A stretch of DNA of 64,000 nt, taken from contig JAETXT010000008.1 of the NCBI GenBank assembly GCA_019188255.1, forward strand, positions 186,001 through 250,000, written 5' to 3'. The position numbers and the translations under genes were made by a program. Of the stretch, positions 22,436 through 34,075 are shown piece by piece (within the stretch, counting starts at the first letter, position 1; every line of letters starts with the position of its first letter). Source of the DNA: Verticillium longisporum (Eukaryota > Ascomycota > Sordariomycetes > Glomerellales > Plectosphaerellaceae). The notes beneath the pieces are model-generated. The model was not told where the DNA came from and ran no database searches. It was given only the letters and a program-made list of their open reading frames with translations.

Positions 22436-24965
22436 ATGACTGCACGTCCGGACAGCGTGCCCGAGGAGGAAGCGAACTCGGGCTTCAGTCACGACGAGGG
22501 CGAGCAAGAGCCCGACGTTCTTGGTGCCTCCAGTGGTGAGGAGTCGGCCCCCAATAACACCTCGGCCGCGACACCGAGGAAGCGGAAGCGGGTCAAGTAC
22601 CAGAAGACATCGTGGGTTCCATCGTCTTTTACTATCCTTATCATCATCATGGCTCTGCCCCCTACGCACAGCGTGTCCACTCCGAGCTTCCTCTGGAGGC
22701 AAGAGAAGATCCAATGACAACAACAACATGCTGACGGGGCCTTTAGCTGCGAGTTGTGTAAAGCGAGAAAGGTCAAGTGTGATCGCGCCGAGCCCGCCTG
22801 CTCCTGGTGTGCCCGTCACAACAGGACATGTGTCTATCTCGAGAGGCAGAAGCCTGGAAGTCGCATCGGCTTCAGTCTCGAGCTCGAGGCCAAGGTGAAC
22901 CGGATTGATGCCCTTCTGCAAGCATTGGGCCGACGTGTCGAGGATCACATTGCCGGTGACCATCTTGCCTCCGTCTCATCCGGCCTCTCGCCCGCTATCG
23001 GCAACCACGCCTCATCTCAGATCGATGCCTTCCGCCATCCCGACGCCAACGGCAGCGTCATCAGCCCGGCCCCAGGGCTGGCAGGTCAGACGCCATCGTC
23101 ACAAGGACGCGGGACTGTGTACTCTGAGCCCTTCTGGCAGACCGGCGAAGGCCAGGAGACGGGAAGTGACCGCACGTCGGTACAAGCACTTCTGAATTTG
23201 TCAGTCAGCGAATCCTTCAACAATCCCTCGGGAATTCCATCACATCCGAAAGAGCCGTCTTCGATCTCTTCTGGCACGGATCTGCCACCTCACGACATTG
23301 TCTACACACTTGTCGACCTCTACTTCAAACACTGCAATACTTGGTGTCCTATCCTCGACCGCAAGACGACTTTCGGTGCCTTCTTTGGTTCGACCTCTCT
23401 CGCCGAAGCAGACCGTGTGCTGCTCCATGCTATCGTGGCCACGACATTACGATTTTGCAAAGATCCCCGCCTTTCGCCAGAAATGAAGGCCCACTACCAC
23501 GCTGTGTCCAAGCACACAGTCCAGATTTACGCAATGGAACGAGTCAGCGTCGAGGCACTGCGAGCGCTGGTCATACTCTGTTTGGACGAGCTGGGAACAT
23601 CAAACGGGCCGCGAGGCTGGAACCTGCTGGCCCTCATTGCGCAGAATGTGAGGCAACTCGACCTCTGTGAAGAGAGCAGCGTCTTCCTGTCCGCTGATGC
23701 AGAAGATATGCCGCAGACGGGCTCCATGCGGCGGGTCGTCAACGCACCACCTGACTCTTGGATCGAGGACGAGGGTCGGCGACGACTCTGTTGGATGGTA
23801 TACCTGCTTGACCGCTACGCCACCATCGCCACGACAACTTTTGACTTCATGCTCGAGGATAGCAAGATGCAGCGTTGTCTGCCTTGTTCCTACGATCTGT
23901 TTTCGAGAAATGTCCCCGTGGAAACGCGTTCCTGGAGCTGGTCGCCCGAACATGGTGCACCCACACACATGGTCAACCGACCAGAAAACCTAGGCAGCTT
24001 CTCCTATCACTGCGAGATTCTGCGTATCCTCAGTCGCGTGCACGATTTTCTGAAAGTACCCATCGATGTTACCTCGTCGCCAGAAATGGCTCGGTGGCGG
24101 AACAGGTACCGCATCCTCGACCGCGCACTCGACAACTGGCTCCAAAGCCTGCCCAGCGAGTACAGCAAAATCTCAGCCCTCTGTCACTCGGACCCAGCCA
24201 GTCGCGTGGCCAACTGGTTCATGTTGCACAGCGCCTTTGTCACATCGGTTGTGCGGCTCCATTCCTCTGCAGCTTATCCGACAATCCGCTCCAACATATT
24301 CGTGCCGTCGCATTATGCGATGCAAAGATGTCTCTCAGCTGTGCAGAGTCTTGGCGACATCGCCCAGGATGTGCTTGACGCGAACGGCCTCGATTTGCTC
24401 GGCCCACCATTTGCATTCTCGCTGTGGGTGGCGGCAAGGCTACTTCTCGTGCACGCTGCCACCGTAGAGTGCCCTGTCGACCCGCGCGTCGATTTTTTCA
24501 TTGAGACGCTCCAACATGTGGGGAGGTACTGGGAAGTAGCTGACAATTACGCCAAAATCCTTGCACGAGTCGTGCAGAGGGGGAGACAAGGCGACATGAC
24601 ATTTACTGCCATGAGGAAGTAAGTCCGCCCAAGGGATCCCGGCTGAACATTTGCGGCGGAAGCTAACGATTTGCTACAGGAGCGCCCATGATTTGGTGAC
24701 GCTGACGTCCACAACCCGAAGGTCCGGCGCCGAGCCGACCTCGACCCAGGTCACGTCATTGAGCGAATTGGACTACCTGGATGTTTTTGACTTCTTCAAC
24801 TACCCCAAAGTCGCGCAGCCCGTCATCACAATACCGAACAGCCAGACGAACCTCATACATTCGCAAGCAATGAAGGCGATGGGCGGCGCGGGCGAGCCCA
24901 TTAGAAACAACGGAATGCCAGACCCCGAGTCAGACTGGCTGGGGTTCGCGAGCCCGTTTAGCTGA
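22436..24965 (+). CDS. Zn2Cys6 transcription factor
   Basis: Three exons, 22436–22611, 22747–24618 and 24680–24965, encode 777 residues. Both introns are phase 2, with GCTGAC or GCTAAC branch sites. The first splits just before the DNA-binding domain. The zinc cluster has Cys 60, 63, 70, 77, 80 and 87 (C-x2-C-x6-C-x6-C-x2-C-x6-C), preceded by a basic run RKRKRVKYQK and followed by a linker and a likely short coiled coil (LELEAKVNRIDALLQALGRR). The middle shows the fungal-specific regulatory domain: LVDLYFKHCNTWCPILDR, then EGRRRLCWMVYLLDRYA. It is a nuclear DNA-binding regulator. I cannot assign an orthologue. It lies 2.1 kb downstream of glycerol kinase in the same direction, so a role in glycerol control is possible but unproven. 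A 13-codon uORF precedes the start. Confidence 0.88.
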
Positions 24966-25398
24966 TAGGCAGATCGATACATGTATGGATGACGAAGGCT
25001 ATGTTGACACTTTTCGTTGGGCGTTGTACGGATATCCTTTCTTTGGAACAAGGCGTTTGGTTGAATGAAGCATGTCAAGGTTCACGCGAACCAGGATTCT
25101 ACACATCATTTAAGTTACATTTACACTGCGACAACAACGGATGCTTGGACCTGCGATTGTGAGGGCAGGGAAAGGGGCGTATGGGCGGGCTCATCCAATC
25201 GCATGCGGCATCCCCGCACGAGCTCTCGAGCTGACGAACAAGACCCCACCTCCGTTGAATCTCTACAGTCTTCAGTTGACAGTGCAAACGAGCTGTCGAT
25301 TTCTTCCCTCTATTGAACGTGTCCTCGCTGCTGTCTTTGCCTGTTCTTCCAATCATTGTAATTGCCACTGCATCATTCTCGGATAATTATCACCCATA
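24966..25398. other. Intergenic region
   Basis: These 433 bases hold the 3' flank of the regulator and the promoter of the gelsolin-like gene. The last 150 bases before 25399 are pyrimidine-rich on the plus strand. Nothing else is visible. Confidence 0.55.
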
Positions 25399-26601
25399 AT
25401 GGCTCCGAATCACGGTTTGGTGCACCTTAAGGAATACGACATCAAGGACAGCAATGTCGAGTTGATTGGCACCGACCTCGACCACAAGGTGAAATACAAC
25501 TCGGCGGCATCTGAACCTGCTTGGCAGGATGGAAAAGTTGGACTCGAGCCAGGTCTGTTGATCTGGCGCATCGAGCGCTTTGAGGTCATTCCTTGGCCCA
25601 AAGCACAGTACGGCACCTTCTATGACGGTGACAGCTTCATTGTCCTCCACTCGTACCAACTCGGAGACGACAAAGACGGCCAGCCCAAACTGGGCCACGA
25701 AATCTTCTTCTGGCTCGGTGCTCACACCACGCAAGACGAGGCCGGCACGGCCGCGTACAAGACTGTGGAACTGGATGAGTTTCTGCACGGCGCGGCCACG
25801 CAGTACCGCGAGACACAGGGCAACCCGTCTGCCGAGTTTCTCAGGCTGTTCCCCAGAATCAACATCAGGAGGGGTGGCGTCGAGTCTGGCTTCCGCCACG
25901 TCGAGCAGGAGGGGCCCGAGGCGATTCTCACTCTGCTGCGCGTCCTCAAGAACCCGGCGTCCGGCAATGGAATCGTCGTGGTCGAGGTCGAGCCGACCTG
26001 GCGCAGCCTTGACGAGCAGGACGTCTTTGTGCTCGATGTGGGCGACAAGATCTGGGTGTGGCAAGGTGGCAAGTGCAGTCCCATGGAGAAGGCCAAGGCG
26101 GCGCAGGTGGTCCACGATATGAAGCTGGAGAAGCATGTTGATGCAGAGGTGCTTGCGCAGTCAGACTCGCGGGCGAGGGTTGTCATCGGTCTTCTTGGCG
26201 GCAGCAACGACGCGCCCGTCGACGGCTTCCGATGCCCTAAGCCGCTGGTATCCAAGTCTTCCTCTACGCGTGACGGCCCTGCGGCCTCGCTCCCGCAAAA
26301 GCTGTTCCGCCTCAGCGACGCGTCGGGCCAGCTGGCTTTTGATCTCGTCAAGGACGCTTCCATCCGCTTATCGGACCTAGACGGCAGTGACGTGTTTTTG
26401 TTAGATGACGCCGGCAAGACGATATGGGTCTGGGAAGGGTCCAGAGCGAGCCGACAAGAGAAGGCGAGCTGGCTCAAGGTGGCGCAGAGGTATGTTCAGC
26501 ATTTGCAAGCGACCGGCAGCGAGGATGCCTACTTGACTCCGATTGCAAAAGTGGCCCAGGGCAATGAGAGCAGGGCTTTTCTACAGGCTGTCCGTGTGTA
26601 G
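25399..26601 (+). CDS. Gelsolin/severin-type actin-binding protein
   Basis: A single exon encodes 400 residues. Three gelsolin-like repeats can be traced. The first, residues about 50–150, has GLLIWRIERFEVIPWP, YGTFYDGDSFIVLHSY and HEIFFWLGAHTTQDEAG. The second is at about 185–260, with QDVFVLDVGDKIWVWQG. The third, about 290–385, has DGSDVFLLDDAGKTIWVWEG. This G1–G3 layout and size match severin/fragmin, which sever and cap actin filaments in a Ca2+-dependent way, rather than six-repeat gelsolin or villin. There is no signal peptide and no headpiece, so it is expected in the cytosol. It shows no functional link to its neighbours. The ATG at 25399 is preceded by an in-frame stop and gives the family-typical N terminus. 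Confidence 0.9.
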   Translation: MAPNHGLVHLKEYDIKDSNVELIGTDLDHKVKYNSAASEPAWQDGKVGLEPGLLIWRIERFEVIPWPKAQYGTFYDGDSFIVLHSYQLGDDKDGQPKLGHEIFFWLGAHTTQDEAGTAAYKTVELDEFLHGAATQYRETQGNPSAEFLRLFPRINIRRGGVESGFRHVEQEGPEAILTLLRVLKNPASGNGIVVVEVEPTWRSLDEQDVFVLDVGDKIWVWQGGKCSPMEKAKAAQVVHDMKLEKHVDAEVLAQSDSRARVVIGLLGGSNDAPVDGFRCPKPLVSKSSSTRDGPAASLPQKLFRLSDASGQLAFDLVKDASIRLSDLDGSDVFLLDDAGKTIWVWEGSRASRQEKASWLKVAQRYVQHLQATGSEDAYLTPIAKVAQGNESRAFLQAVRV

Positions 26602-28582
26602 ATGAGACGGGACTGGCATGGCATGATTGAGAAATGTGGCGATGCTGCTTTTCAAGATTTGGTCTTCCACAACGAATCGATAGTCTTGATTGCCAGACAT
26701 CATGATCCCTTTTCTGAGCCATGTCAGAAACACAACGCATGGCCTTGATGCAAGACTGACTGACCAGCCACATTCATTGACGGACCCTATTCACGCAATC
26801 ACGAGGCAGCTGTTCAGCTCGATAGTATTCATTGGGGTCTAGACGACCTGGCTCACTCGCACAATTCCTACATGTGCACACTAAGTCGACAAAACCGAGC
26901 GAAGTGAATACGACTGATGCAGATAATGAAGCTGGGTTCGTCCGGGTGCCAGTTCCAGGCCTCTGCCAACCAATGTACTTCGCGTAACTATCATGACCTA
27001 CAGTCCCTGACCTTCCGAGTTTCAACAGGTCTCGGGTTCTAGAAAGACGTTAGTAATTACGAAGGTGTCAACTCTCAGCTCTGGAGAGGCACATCGGCCA
27101 GATGGTCGTCATATTGTACCTGAGATCTACCTAATGAGTACCAATATTGGCGCGAGTACTGAGGTCGATAAGGTTATCACTCTAGAGTCTAGAAACAGCC
27201 TTCAACAAGTACCGGAGTACATATCGCTCGAGACTTGGAGAAGAGGAGCAGCAAGCGTCCGTACAGACGGATCACGAGCTTCGACTAACCCCTTTTGACG
27301 TATTCAATGACTTATCCTTACTTCTCAAGACTCACTGCTAGTCTCAATCGAGGTTTCGATCAGAGGTGCGCGGTCGTGGATCATGGAGTCTGAGAGCCGA
27401 GGAGACCCTAGATCCCAGGGCTAATTGTTCGGCCCATCCCGCAGGTATGGAACGCACATTATGTAGCATATGCGCCATCGATGGCTGCCGAGCCAGTGGA
27501 TAACCCATCCCGGAGGATCCCCTGCTAATTCTCACGACATTGAAAAACGCGGGCTTTGACAGAACGCATGGAATAGTGGCAACGGGTTTCCTGCTGATCT
27601 GCTGAGAGTCTTGCAGAGCTTAACTGGCCTGAGGCAGCCTTTTGACCGCGTCTTCGAGGCTCTTGGCCCGAATAGAAATTCTACTCACCTCCTTCTTCTG
27701 CAGGATAACGACAATGGAATGGAAGGTCGTTTCAAAGAGTTCAAGGCCCCAATGGATCATGGTTTTGAAAATAGCCTCGACGCAGCTACAAATCCACTTT
27801 CTGTGAGACGAACATCCCTCATGTCAAGACCATCATTCCGCCACTGCGTACACTATCGGTCATTTTTCGATTTTCTGAGAGACGAGGAGGTTGTCTCTGC
27901 TGTTACCACCACCGGGTAAAGGTTTGCGTCGTGCTTAGGAGCCCCCATTGTATAATTGCAAATATGAGCATGGCAACCGAGTCCAAGTCTACTGGTTATA
28001 CCAGCCGGCTGTGTTTTCTGAACCAGGACCTCATTCGTCTGGCACGGCTCCTCAAGAGGCTGATGACACGTGTGCAAGTTCAGTGATACCAAGCGCCCTT
28101 GCTTCAGGACCGAATTCAATCTTCAGTGTGGCTGCTCTCGTTCTCACAAGTCAGACTTGGAAACCGAAGGCGTCTCCGACGTGGTGCAAGACGTTATAAA
28201 AGCAGTCGACGTCCGCCACGGTCCTCCTAGTCGAGCCAACAGGAATGCAAGAAATATGCGTATGCAGGTGGAAGGAGCCGACGCGCGAAAAGACACGACT
28301 GACGGAGCCGGCCGAACGTGGGGAGAAGCAGCGGGGCAATCCATTAAGCGCAGACCCACTGCGAGCTGCCCCGCGATGCTGATAGCAACGATTGCAGGGG
28401 ACTGGCCCTGATAAGCAGTGTTCTAACGGCTGTGATTCGTCTCGTTCTCTCGACCTCCAATCCATTCTGGCTTTCACGGATCTTTCTGTTGCTCCAGGGT
28501 CACCATAGTCTCGACCGCCTCGAAGCATATCAAGAGTTAGCGTTACTAAAAAGAGCTAGCTGTCCCGTCAGACACTTTTTGT

Positions 28583-28604
28583 CCGATTGCTAGATGCCAA
28601 TCGG
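28583..28604. promoter_or_regulatory. Inverted repeat with CCG/CGG ends upstream of xanthine dehydrogenase
   Basis: CCGATTG and CAATCGG form a perfect 7-bp inverted repeat with an 8-base spacer, about 230 bases upstream of the start. It ends in CCG...CGG triplets, as bound by zinc-cluster dimers, and contains a CCAAT box. It is not the UaY consensus, which has TCGG and CCGA in the opposite order. Confidence 0.4.
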
Positions 28605-28665
28605 CGCACAAGCAGATCGTGGACCGCCGCAGATGACACCGCCATCCACGGTCGGTCGCCTCCAC

Positions 28666-28672
28666 TGATAAG
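28666..28672 (+). promoter_or_regulatory. GATA-factor site (TGATAAG)
   Basis: A strong HGATAR match lies 164 bases upstream of the xanthine dehydrogenase start. A second TGATAAG is at about 28409–28415. In Aspergillus, purine catabolic genes need the nitrogen GATA factor AreA, so this fits nitrogen-repressible control; binding is inferred. Confidence 0.45.
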
Positions 28673-28835
28673 AGGGGAACATCCCCTTCGCGTGCCGACT
28701 CCTGCTCCCACTCCTCGTCCTCTTCCTCCAACCCTTGGCCGTGTCTTCTGAAATCGACAATACCCTTCATTACTGTATACTTTTCCTGCAACTTATATTT
28801 GATCGACTGCTACAGCTGAAACACGCCTCGCAACC

Positions 28836-31800
28836 ATGGCGCCTGGCGCTGTATCACCCGAGAGGGACGCAGGCCCTCTCCGTACCTTGACCACCCACTT
28901 CGACGATACGATCCGTTTTTTCCTGAACGGCACGAGGGTGGTTCTGGACGAGATTGATCCTGAAGTGACACTCCTGGAGTACCTTCGAGGTATCGGCCTG
29001 ACCGGCACGAAGCTGTATGTTCCCGCTGCCCCCGGCGTATGAGGTGGCGAGCTGCGCTAACGAGGCTCGTCCAGAGGATGTGGTGAGGGCGGCTGCGGCG
29101 CCTGCACTGTTGTTATCTCACAGTACAACCCTACAACAAAATCCATCTATCATGCGAGCGTCAACGCCTGTTTGGCACCACTCGCCAGCTTGGACGGCAA
29201 GCATGTCATCACGATCGAGGGTATCGGCAATACGGAGGCTCCACACCCTGCTCAGGAGCGTGTGGCCCGGAGCAACGGAAGCCAGTGTGGCTTCTGCACA
29301 CCCGGCATCATCATGAGCCTATACGCCTTGTTGCGGAACAACCAGTCACCGACCGACGACGACATCGAGGAGGCCTTTGACGGTAATCTCTGCAGGTGTA
29401 CCGGCTACCGGCCGATTCTCGACGCGGCACAGACGTTCAGCAGCTCCAATGCTTGCGGCAAAGCCACTGCCAAGGGCGGCTCGGGATGTTGTATGGAGAA
29501 GGGTGACGGCGAGAAGAGCGGCGGCTGCTGCATGGATAAGGCTGCGCTTGATGACCAGCCCATCAAGCGATTCACGCCTCCTGGTTTCATCGAGTACAAC
29601 CCCGACACTGAGCTCATTTTCCCACCGGCGCTCAAAAAGCACGAAATGCGACCTCTGGCATTCGGCAACAAGCGGAAAACGTGGTACCGTCCCGTGACTC
29701 TCCAGCAGCTGTTGGAGATCAAGAGTGTGTACCCCTCGGCCAAAATCATCGGCGGCAGCACCGAAACACAGATTGAGATCAAGTTCAAGGCATTGCAGTA
29801 TCCCGTGTCGGTATTTGTCGGAGATATCCCAGAACTGCGGCAGTACGAGTTTAAAGATGATCACCTCGAGATTGGGGGCAACGTCATCCTTACCGATCTC
29901 GAAAACATGTGCAAGGATGCCATCACACATTACGGACATGACAAGGCGCAAGTTTTTGAGGCTATGCACAAGCAGCTGAAGTACTTTGCTGGTCGCCAAA
30001 TTCGCAACGTCGGTACCCCTGCTGGCAATTTAGTCACCGCGTCTCCCATCTCCGATCTGAACCCCGTCTTCTGGGCCGCCAACGCTGTCCTGGTGGCCAA
30101 ATCGCACACGAAGGAGACTGAAATTCCAATGTCCGAATTCTTTACCGGGTACCGCCGCACTGCTCTGCCGCAGGACGCCATCATCGCGTCAATCCGGATC
30201 CCAGTAACGCAGCGCAAGGGGGAGTTCTTCCGTGCTTACAAGCAAGCCAAGCGCAAGGATGACGATATTGCCATTGTCACAGGTGCTCTCAGGATCAAAC
30301 TCGATGATAGTGGTGTCGTTACCGACTGCAACATCATCTATGGTGGCATGGCTGCTATGACGGTAGCCGCCAAAAATGCCATGGCTTACCTTGTCGGCAA
30401 GCGGTTGGCCGAGCTTGAGACACTTGAGGGCACGATGAGTGCGCTTGGTACCGATTTTGACCTACAGTTCAGTGTCCCCGGTGGCATGGCCTCATATCGC
30501 AAAGCCCTCGCCTTCAGCTTCTTCTACCGATTCTATCACGACGTCGTTACCAACATTGATGGCCAAAACAAGCACGTCGACAAGGAGGCCATCGACGAGA
30601 TTGAGCGTAGCCTGTCGACGGGCTTCGAAGACAAAGACACGGCGGCCGCTTACGAACAGGAGACTGTCGGCAAGTGGAAGAACCATGTGGCAGCACTGAA
30701 GCAGGTCACGGGAGAAGCTCAATACACCGACGACACCCCCGCACTCAAGAACGAGCTCCACGGATGTTTCGTGCTTTCCACAAAGGCACACGCTAAGATC
30801 AAGTCGGTCGACTACTCCGCTGCGCTCGATATTCCAGGCGTTGTTGATTACATCGACAAGAACGATATTCCCACCCCAGAACTCAATCGCTGGGGTGCGC
30901 CCAACTTTGATGAGGTATTCTTCGCCGAGGACATGGTTTACACGGCTGGACAACCGATCGCTATGGTACTTGCAACAACTGCCCTCCGCGCGGCCGAGGC
31001 CGCTCGCGCTGTGAAGATTGAGTACGAAGAACTGCCGCCCATCCTTACAATCGAGGAGGCCATCGAGCAAGAGAGCTTCCACAAGTACTTCCGCGAGATC
31101 AAGAACGGAAACGCGGAAGAGGCATTCAAGAATTGCGACCATGTCTTCACTGGTACCGCGAGAATGGGTGGCCAAGAGCACTTCTACCTAGAGACGCAGG
31201 CGGCGCTTGTAGTGCCCAAACTGGAAGACGGGGAGATGGAGATCTTCGCAAGCACGCAAAACCCCAACGAGACGCAAGTCTTTGCGGCGCGCATGTGCGG
31301 CGTTCAGGCAAACAAGATCAACGTCCGGGTCAAGCGACTCGGCGGTGGTTTTGGTGGCAAGGAAACACGATCTATCCAGCTCAGCACACCACTCGCCCTG
31401 GCGGCGAAGAAGACGAAGCGGCCTGTACGATGCATGCTCACGCGCGAAGAGGACATGGTCACGTCAGGTCAGAGACATCCCTTCCTGGGTCGGTGGAAGG
31501 TTGGCGTGAACAAGGACGGCAAGATCCAGGCCTTGGACCTTGACGTTTTCAACAATGCAGGGTGGACATTTGACCTTAGCGCTGCCGTCTGCGAGCGAGC
31601 CATGAGCCACTCCGACGGCTGCTACAAGATCCCCAATGTGCATATCCGAGGCCGTCTGTGCAAGACCAACACCATGTCCAACACGGCCTTCCGTGGTTTC
31701 GGTGGACCGCAAGGCATGTTCATCGCTGAGACGTACATGGAGGAGGTGGCCGATCGCCTGGGCATCCCAGCAGAGAGGTTCCGCGAGATCAACTTCTACA

Positions 31801-32999
31801 AGCCGCTCGAGACGACACACTTCAACCAAGCCCTCACTGACTGGCACGTGCCGCTGATGTACGAGCAGGTGCAGCAAGAGTCTCACTACGAACTAAGGCG
31901 AGCCATGATCACAGAATTCAACGCGAGCAACAAGTGGCGCAAGCGAGGCCTTGCGCTCATCCCAACGAAATTCGGCATCTCGTTCACTGCGCTCTTCCTC
32001 AACCAGGCAGGTGCCTTGGTCCATATTTACCATGACGGCTCGGTTTTGGTGGCCCATGGCGGCACAGAGATGGGTCAGGGTCTGCACACCAAGATGACGC
32101 AGATCGCAGCCCAGGCTCTGCAAGTGCCGCTCGATAACGTTTTCATCTCGGAGACAGCCACCAACACGGTCGCCAATGCTTCATCAACCGCGGCGTCTGC
32201 CTCGTCGGATCTCAACGGCTACGCCATCCACAACGCTTGTCAGCAGCTCAATGAGCGCCTCGCCCCTTACCGAGAGAAGCTCGGTGCAAAGGCGACAATG
32301 AAAGACCTTGCACATGCGGCATACTTTGACAGAGTCAACCTTTCGGCGCAAGGATTCTACAAGACACCAGAGATTGGTTACACTTGGGGCGAGAATCGCG
32401 GCAAGATGTTCTTCTACTTCACCCAGGGCGTGGCGGCAGCCGAGGTCGAGATCGACACGCTGACGGGCACCTCGACGTGCATTCGGGCGGACATCAAGAT
32501 GGACGTGGGCCAGTCGATCAACCCAGCCATCGACTATGGCCAGATCCAGGGCGCTTTCGTGCAGGGTATGGGACTGTTCACGATGGAGGAGTCACTATGG
32601 CTGCGCAACGGGCCCATGGCGGGCAACCTCTTTACGAGGGGTCCTGGCGCGTACAAGATCCCAGGCTTCCGCGACATTCCCCAAACATTCAACGTGAGCC
32701 TGCTCAAAGACGTCGAGTGGAAGGACCTGCGCACGATTCAGAGGAGCCGAGGCGTCGGAGAGCCGCCACTGTTCATGGGCAGCGCCGTCTTCTTCGCCAT
32801 CCGGGACGGACTACGGGCGGCGAGGCGGCAGTACGGCGTCGAGGCAACGGTGGGCAAGGATGCGAGCGACGACGGGCTTCTCAGGCTAGAGAGTCCGGCG
32901 ACGCCCGAAAGGATCCGGTTGAGCTGCGAGGACCCGATCATGCGGGCGGCGCGCGTGCTGCCCAAGGAGGGGGAGAAGAGCTTCTTCGTGGCGATCTAA
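28836..32999 (+). CDS. hxA: Xanthine dehydrogenase (molybdenum hydroxylase)
   Basis: Exons 28836–29014 and 29075–32999 flank a 60-bp phase-2 intron. They encode 1367 residues, the usual length. The enzyme oxidises hypoxanthine to xanthine and urate with NAD+, in cytosolic purine catabolism. The first 2Fe-2S cluster uses Cys 62, 67, 70 and 92 (CGEGGCGAC). The second uses CGFC (131, 134) and CRC (166, 168). The FAD domain has IGGSTETQIEIKFK and GNLVTASPISDLNP. The molybdopterin domain has GGGFGGKETR and TAFRGFGGPQG, containing the Glu and Arg that bind purine in XDH, and the catalytic Glu in GVGEPP. These residues favour true xanthine dehydrogenase over nicotinate-hydroxylase paralogues. A Cys-rich linker with two CC pairs (about 187–212) sits between the Fe-S and FAD domains. 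GATA and palindromic sites lie upstream. Confidence 0.96.
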
Positions 33000-34010
33000 G
33001 GGGAGCGAAGGGGGTGGTGAAGGGGAGGGGTAGCATGGGGCATGACAAGACGTAATGACGAGTGCCAATGAAATATGAAGAACTGAACAAACAATGACCG
33101 ATCAATCCTGCATGCCGCCCTCCTTTTCTCCGTGAAGCCTCCTCGGCGATGCCTTCACGACGAGCGATCGGGAATGGTCGGCTTGAGGGAGAAAGGACGA
33201 AAACATTCCGGGCTCGCAAAAATGGGGAGGCTCTTGCCCATTGGAGGGTAGCATCAGCCCCCGAGGCAGTCCTTGCCTTGGCCAGCCCTCACCTCAGTGT
33301 TGGGTTGGGGGAGTTGGAGCGGGGAAGGGCGATGGAAGGAGGAAGGAAGGAGCAATGCGCATGTACGCACGTTTGTACAGAGGTAAGGTACGCCCTCAAA
33401 GGTGCTGAGCAGGAGTGGGCCTCGAAGGCTCCACTGCAAACTACCCCTCGGTTCTGGCAGCGCCAGTGCGCACAGCTGCTCCAGCTGGCTCCCGCAAAGC
33501 CCCGCAGCCTACCCCGATACCTCTAGGTTCTTTTTTTACTCTGGCGGCACTCCCACTGGCTGGAGCTGGCCTCTAGGCGGGCCTCTCGATTGGCATTGGA
33601 TTGCATTGCATTGGACTGGCCCTGCCTGACGAGCTGCTGCGTGCGCGTGCGTCTCCCTCCATCCTCATGTCACCTGGATCGCCCACCCCGAGCCCAGGAA
33701 GCTTCGACTCCAAAAAGGCCCTCGGCCCCTCGACACACGCGACCTGTCAATCCCTCACGCGAGACTGTTGAGCGTAGCCTTGGAAAGGCCCTGACGGCCA
33801 GCGCGACTCCTACAACGACAACGCACCGTCTCGAACACCGTCTCCGACTCTTCCTCCGCCAGGGGGAAACTTGCTACCCCAAACTTGGTCGTGTCTAGCC
33901 CCGTGTTGCGCTGCTGCTCTCGTCCTGCACCAAGCCGCCGCCCCCATCTGCGAACGACGTAGCCCTCGTCTTCTCTGCGTAACCTCTCGACCCAATGGGA
34001 TCGGTCCTCA
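33000..34010. other. Intergenic region before the AcuK/AcuM-type regulator
   Basis: About 1 kb of promoter and leader. It holds a T7 run and CT-rich stretches after 33520 but no gene. The last part contains an upstream ATG that overlaps the main start (listed separately). Confidence 0.55.
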
Positions 34011-34075
34011 ATGGGCGAGTCGAACGCCTCCGCCACCATGGACAAGACGTCCAAGGATTCGCAGTCAAAGCCTGA
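33995..34075 (+). promoter_or_regulatory. Overlapping out-of-frame uORF at the AcuK/AcuM-type gene
   Basis: ATG at 33995 opens a 26-codon frame ending at TGA 34073–34075, past both candidate main starts (34011 and 34038). Ribosomes using it would bypass the main protein. The ATG at 34038 has a near-perfect Kozak context (GCCACCATGG) and could capture scanning ribosomes. Confidence 0.45.

Larger units (their letters stand above)
26602..28835. other. AT-richer intergenic region before xanthine dehydrogenase
   Basis: This 2.2 kb region between two same-strand genes is less GC-rich than its surroundings. It carries short open frames (for example 27065–27298 and 27611–27919 on the plus strand) whose products I do not recognise. 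A TATAAAA sequence is at 28195–28201. The xanthine dehydrogenase promoter at the right holds a GATA site and a CCG-ended palindrome (listed separately). No terminal repeats or transposase motifs were found. Confidence 0.5.

Noticed and set aside
28560..28680. UaY site before xanthine dehydrogenase
   Set aside because: The consensus TCGG-N6-CCGA is not present; the palindrome found has CCGA first and a longer spacing.
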